Origin: DASSUW01 sp036257565
GTDB taxonomy: Bacteria > Actinomycetota > Thermoleophilia > Solirubrobacterales > Solirubrobacteraceae
Direction of reading: 5' to 3'
Assembly: GCA_036257565.1 (NCBI GenBank)
Contig: DATAFH010000006.1
Location: 1 to 64,000 of the forward strand
DNA length: 64,000 nucleotides
The position numbers were made by a program, and so were the translations under genes. Of this stretch, positions 63,032-64,000 are shown in pieces. A model generated the notes under the pieces. That model was not told where the DNA came from, searched no databases, and saw nothing but the letters and a program-made list of their open reading frames with translations. The stretch's first letter is position 1, and each line of letters opens with the position of its first letter.

Positions 63032-63396
63032 GAGCGCAGCTCCTTCAACGTGTCGGGAAGCAGGAAGTAGTACGCCCACAGGCCGCGCCGCTCGGTGCCG
63101 GCGACGCCGGCGCCGACGAGCACCTTGAGGTGCTTCGCGAGCGCCGGCTGGCTCATTTCGAACAGCGGCAGCAGCTCGCACTGGCAGACCGCCTCGGGCG
63201 CCGCCGCGCGCAGCGCATCCACGATCAGCACCCGCGTCGGATCGCCGAGCGCCTTGCACACCGCCGCCAGGTCGCGCGCCTCCGCCGCCTCGACCTGAGG
63301 CATCGCGAGCGGGGTGCAGCAGCCTGCGGCCTTGCGCTCGCGCGGAGAGAGGACGGGCAGCTCGACGGTCACGGTCTCGACGCCGGACCATACCAA
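63019..63396 (-). CDS. arsR: ArsR-family arsenite-responsive repressor
   Basis: A 125-residue winged-helix regulator: AAEARDLAAVCKALGDPTRV, LIVDALRAAAPEAVCQCELL, PLFEMSQPALAKHLKVLVGA, GVAGTERRGLWAYYFLLPDT, LKELRSWLS. The metal site candidates are Cys-Gln-Cys in the alpha-3 region (VCQCELL), the classical ArsR position, plus CC in the N-terminal KAAGCCTPLAM and a single Cys in VCKALGD. It would repress the ars operon until arsenite or antimonite binds. It is first in the operon, 79 bp from the divergent protease gene. Confidence 0.9.
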   Translation of the reverse strand: MVWSGVETVTVELPVLSPRERKAAGCCTPLAMPQVEAAEARDLAAVCKALGDPTRVLIVDALRAAAPEAVCQCELLPLFEMSQPALAKHLKVLVGAGVAGTERRGLWAYYFLLPDTLKELRSWLS

Positions 63397-63475
63397 GCCA
63401 TCTGGTTATCTATTGGCGCGGCCCCCCGCGAACTCGAATACGGTCGCGAAGACATCGACCGGGAACGGGGGAGTC

Positions 63476-64000
63476 GTGAGCGAAGAGGCTTTCAAGACGA
63501 CGGTGCGCGGGCGGCGCGTGTTGAACGTGATCCCCTCGTCGCGCCCTGAGCGTGACTGGGCGGCGGAGACGGCGATCGAGGCGGGAACGCTGGATGCGGC
63601 CGGGCCGGTGCCGAACACCAAGGACCTACGCGAGTCGTGGTGGGAGATCGGCGACCAGCGGGCCACGGGGTCGTGCGTCGGCTGGGCGTCGGCGGACTCA
63701 GTCCTGCGCTGGCACTTCGTAAAGGCGGGCCGGCTCAAGCAGAGCGAGCAGCTCTCCGTGCGCTTCGCGTGGATGGCATCGAAGGAGATCGACTCGTACA
63801 TCGAGCGGCCGACGACCTTCGTCGAGCTCGCCGGGACGAGCATCAAGTCGTCGCTCGACGTCGCCCGCAAGTACGGCGCCGTGCGCCAGGACGTGCTCAA
63901 GTTCTCCGGCGGCGCGCTGTATCCCGGCGACGTCGGCGGGTTCTACACGCTCGCCTCCGAGCTGCGGATCCGCAGCTACTTCAACCTCACGCTGGGCTTC
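63476..64000 (+). CDS. Papain-family (C1-like) cysteine protease, C-terminus beyond window
   Basis: The visible 175 residues start SEEAFKTTVRGRRVLNVIPS, SRPERDWAAETAIEA and reach LRESWWEIGDQRATGSCVGW, ASADSVLRWHF. The D-Q-x-x-x-G-S-C-x-x-x-A motif is the papain active site (oxyanion Gln and nucleophile Cys). FVELAGTSIKSSLDVARKYG and AVRQDVLKFSGG follow, as in bacterial C1A-like peptidases. The His and Asn lie outside the window. There is no signal peptide, and the region before the motif is shorter than a typical inhibitory pro-domain. The GTG at 63476 has GGGGGAG upstream. It is divergent from arsR. Confidence 0.8.
   Translation, partial: MSEEAFKTTVRGRRVLNVIPSSRPERDWAAETAIEAGTLDAAGPVPNTKDLRESWWEIGDQRATGSCVGWASADSVLRWHFVKAGRLKQSEQLSVRFAWMASKEIDSYIERPTTFVELAGTSIKSSLDVARKYGAVRQDVLKFSGGALYPGDVGGFYTLASELRIRSYFNLTLGF

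Overview
The window is a very GC-rich bacterial chromosome segment. Gene order (aroC-aroK-aroB-aroQ-pepQ ... efp-nusB, tlyA-ppnK-recN, dgt-dnaG), frequent GTG starts, an F420-type luciferase-like oxidoreductase and DUF1707/DUF2277 proteins all point to Actinomycetota. The combination of type IV pili, a c-di-GMP riboswitch and an aroK-aroB fusion suggests the deep-branching class Thermoleophilia (Solirubrobacter/Conexibacter-like). That placement is inference; no rRNA gene is present.

Layout. 0-6.7 kb: mixed small genes (VOC protein, a membrane protein behind a CsoR-like copper operator, a broken glycosyltransferase, GNAT, cation efflux, hemolysin III, cupin). 6.8-11.8 kb: a type IV pilus locus (major pilin, PilM, prepilin peptidase, PilN, PilO and a fourth membrane protein). 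12-16.2 kb: a tightly overlapping shikimate operon with a fused AroK-AroB. 16.2-19.4 kb: a secreted IPT/calcium-repeat protein, a dodecin, a DUF1707/DUF4190 protein and a GH16-like protein, which split pepQ from efp. 19.5-23.4 kb: efp, nusB, an xseB-like gene, a prenyl synthase and dxs. 23.5-25.2 kb: a nested inverted/direct repeat, an ArsR-type regulator with a frameshifted partner and a divergent SRPBCC gene. 25.3-42.9 kb: a dense housekeeping run (tlyA, ppnK, recN, pyrG, peptidase, nudix, xerD, deoB, lipoprotein peptidase, mutM, grx, recO, ppdK, dgt, dnaG, tRNA-Asn). 43-60.4 kb: an accessory region that opens with remnants of three insertion sequences. It then carries a stress-protein-like gene with a truncated copy, a flavoprotein, a LuxR-TPR regulator, a sulfatase, a methyltransferase, a GT1 glycosyltransferase, an LLM oxidoreductase, a response regulator with an HD-GYP phosphodiesterase, an SDR, a metallopeptidase, a PilZ protein and an animal-type heme peroxidase, and it ends near a CAT-anticodon tRNA. 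60.4-64 kb: a merR gene with two cupin genes, an arsR-(small Cys peptide)-arsC operon and a partial papain-like protease.

The strongest hidden signal is regulatory. Four sites (6793, 7492, 9365, 16171) share a T/C-T/C-AAG box, exactly 15 nt, then GCCGATA. This is the layout of sigma-28 (FliA/WhiG-type) promoters. They stand before the pilin, pilM, pilN and, 4.4 kb beyond the pilus locus, the secreted IPT/calcium-repeat protein, which I therefore infer belongs to the pilus regulon. At pilM, pilN and the secreted gene the predicted transcription start falls almost on the start codon, so leaderless mRNAs are expected. At the pilin gene a class I c-di-GMP riboswitch lies between promoter and start codon. 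Together with the HD-GYP phosphodiesterase and the PilZ protein in the accessory region, the window holds several parts of a c-di-GMP-linked surface-appendage programme.

Many genes overlap their neighbour by 1-4 bases (ATGA, GTGA or TGATG junctions), indicating translationally coupled operons. Decay is concentrated at 1.5 kb, 23.6-24.1 kb, 43-45.5 kb, 57.4 kb, 59.7 kb and 61.9 kb.
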